Positions 4,905 to 5,089 of a stretch of 5,089 nucleotides of DNA are shown here, in pieces. This stretch comes from Bdellovibrionales bacterium (GTDB lineage Bacteria; Bdellovibrionota; JAFGOL01): the NCBI GenBank assembly GCA_022707945.1, contig JAKIZQ010000082.1, forward strand, positions 1-5,089, read 5' to 3'. The position numbers were made by a program, and so were the translations under genes. Position 1 is the stretch's first letter; each line of letters starts with the position of its first letter. The notes beneath the pieces are model-generated. The model saw only the letters and a list, made by a program, of their open reading frames with translations, had not been told where the DNA came from and made no database searches.

Positions 4905-5089
4905 TCTTATTTAAGAACAGAGAAGAAAGAGAAGTTGCCCTAAGGTTTTATTTTCTTATAGCTGTAATATTGTTCACTATAGCTGTCGTGATCTTTGTTC
5001 CAGGACTTTTGGGTCCAGCATTGCTTTCTGCAGTTTTTGCATATCTTTTTAGTCCAGCAGTGGATAGGATAGAGGGCAGGTATGGAGTG
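4901..5089 (+). CDS. AI-2E family membrane protein (PerM-like), N-terminal part
   Basis: Only the first 63 residues lie in the window, and the frame is open at the right edge. A charged N-terminus (residues 5-11, KNREERE) is followed by two hydrophobic stretches at about 17-36 and 38-50, then SPAVDRIEGRYG (51-62). Paired N-terminal helices ending in a 'P-V-D-R-x-E-x-R' element are typical of the AI-2E/PerM/YdiK family, polytopic inner-membrane proteins of about 350 residues. Some members export autoinducer-2 and others are linked to Na+/H+ exchange or are uncharacterised; nothing here selects a substrate. ATG 4901 overlaps the stop of the cNMP-binding gene (ATGA), implying translational coupling; there is no separate SD of note. 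The identification rests on a short piece, so it is good but not certain. Confidence 0.7.
   Translation, partial: MILFKNREEREVALRFYFLIAVILFTIAVVIFVPGLLGPALLSAVFAYLFSPAVDRIEGRYGV

Noticed and set aside
1..5089. CRISPR array, tRNA/rRNA, insertion sequence, attachment site or phage-defence genes
   Set aside because: No spaced direct repeats, terminal inverted repeats, transposase motifs or RNA gene signatures were seen, and coding genes fill nearly the whole window.

Overview
The window is a gene-dense, AT-rich stretch of a bacterial chromosome. It suggests a Gram-negative bacterium: there is a Sec-exported small protein, a lipoprotein-type solute-binding protein, a membrane amino-lipid acyltransferase pair and clear Shine-Dalgarno sequences. 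Codon use leans strongly to ATA (Ile) and AGA/AGG (Arg). I cannot place the organism at genus level from this alone. An AT-rich, deeply branching or deltaproteobacterial-grade lineage is only a guess.

There are four transcription units in alternating orientation. (1) Bases 1-984, minus strand: the N-terminal 328 residues of a peptide-type ABC transporter substrate-binding lipoprotein, cut by the window edge. (2) Bases 1141-2807, plus strand: a small exported protein whose mature part resembles a free-standing subtilase propeptide (inhibitor I9-like), joined by a TAATG stop/start overlap to rarA (mgsA), a replication-associated AAA+ ATPase. (3) Bases 4305-2804, minus strand: a PlsC-type O-acyltransferase followed, again through TAATG, by a COG3176/OlsB-type N-acyltransferase. 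Together these form a likely two-step pathway for an ornithine- or glycine-type aminolipid. (4) Bases 4422-5089, plus strand: a stand-alone cyclic-nucleotide-binding domain protein, coupled by an ATGA overlap to the start of an AI-2E-family (PerM-like) membrane protein that runs off the right edge.

The only non-coding stretches are two divergent intergenic regions, 985-1140 and 4306-4421, each with plausible promoter elements on both strands. Units 2 and 3 converge with no gap: the rarA and acyltransferase stop codons overlap within TTAA at 2804-2807. I found no tRNA, rRNA, CRISPR, insertion sequence or convincing terminator. The most interesting points are the orphan propeptide-like exported protein coupled to rarA, and the output-less cNMP-binding domain coupled to an AI-2E-family membrane protein. 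Neither amounts to a demonstrated new system.
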